Assembly (NCBI GenBank): GCA_002451175.1
Contig: DKBI01000001.1
Location: 1 to 6,858, forward strand
Origin: Betaproteobacteria bacterium UBA6904
GTDB lineage: Bacteria > Pseudomonadota > Gammaproteobacteria > Burkholderiales > SG8-39
Direction of reading: 5' to 3'
Length of the DNA: 6,858 bases
A program made the translations under genes and the position numbers. Of the stretch, positions 6,854-6,858 are shown piece by piece; within the stretch, counting starts at the first letter, position 1; the number at the start of each line of letters is the position of its first letter. The notes beneath the pieces were generated by a model. It worked only from the letters and a program-made list of their open reading frames with translations. It did no database searches and had not been told where the DNA came from.

Positions 6854-6858
6854 GGGGG

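Overview
This is a strongly GC-rich window whose gene content and codon use suggest a proteobacterium, most likely a betaproteobacterium (Burkholderiales or Rhodocyclales type). That is inference from gene families; no rRNA or other marker is present. The window is almost fully coding. It holds two unrelated gene blocks that converge at about position 2670. I see no RNA gene, CRISPR array, insertion sequence or integrase.

Left block (1-2664, + strand): three tightly overlapping genes that look like part of a type IV pilus or type II secretion-like machine. The first is cut by the window edge. It has a charged helical stretch followed by a PilO/GspM-like alpha/beta domain. The second is a small exported protein with a PilP/GspC-like motif pattern. 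The third is a large, cysteine-rich, pilin-like protein of about 580-608 residues. Its N-terminus (QRG followed by a hydrophobic helix) resembles GspK/PilX-type minor pilins, and its body carries the PGR-PCPE and GRLPWRTLG motifs of an uncharacterised betaproteobacterial family.

Right block (2677-6853, - strand): five genes read from right to left, most likely one operon. In transcription order they are an SDR dehydrogenase resembling BadH, a crotonase-fold protein that lacks both usual hydratase glutamates, an acyl-CoA dehydrogenase, a TetR/AcrR regulator, and a canonical enoyl-CoA hydratase. Gaps are 35 nt and 7 nt, followed by a CTGA-type and a GTGA overlap, so the last genes are probably translationally coupled. 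Together they supply the dehydrogenation, hydration, second oxidation and possible ring-opening chemistry for an acyl-CoA thioester. The gene set recalls alicyclic acid degradation (bad/ali) and also the CoA-dependent 2-aminobenzoate or salicylate clusters. The ligase, ring-attacking oxygenase or reductase, and thiolase that would settle the substrate are not in this window and would be expected beyond position 6858.

The points most worth a second look are the altered active site of the second crotonase, the non-standard start codons implied for the TetR gene and the pilin-like gene, and the unusual large pilin-like protein with a calcium-loop-like motif.
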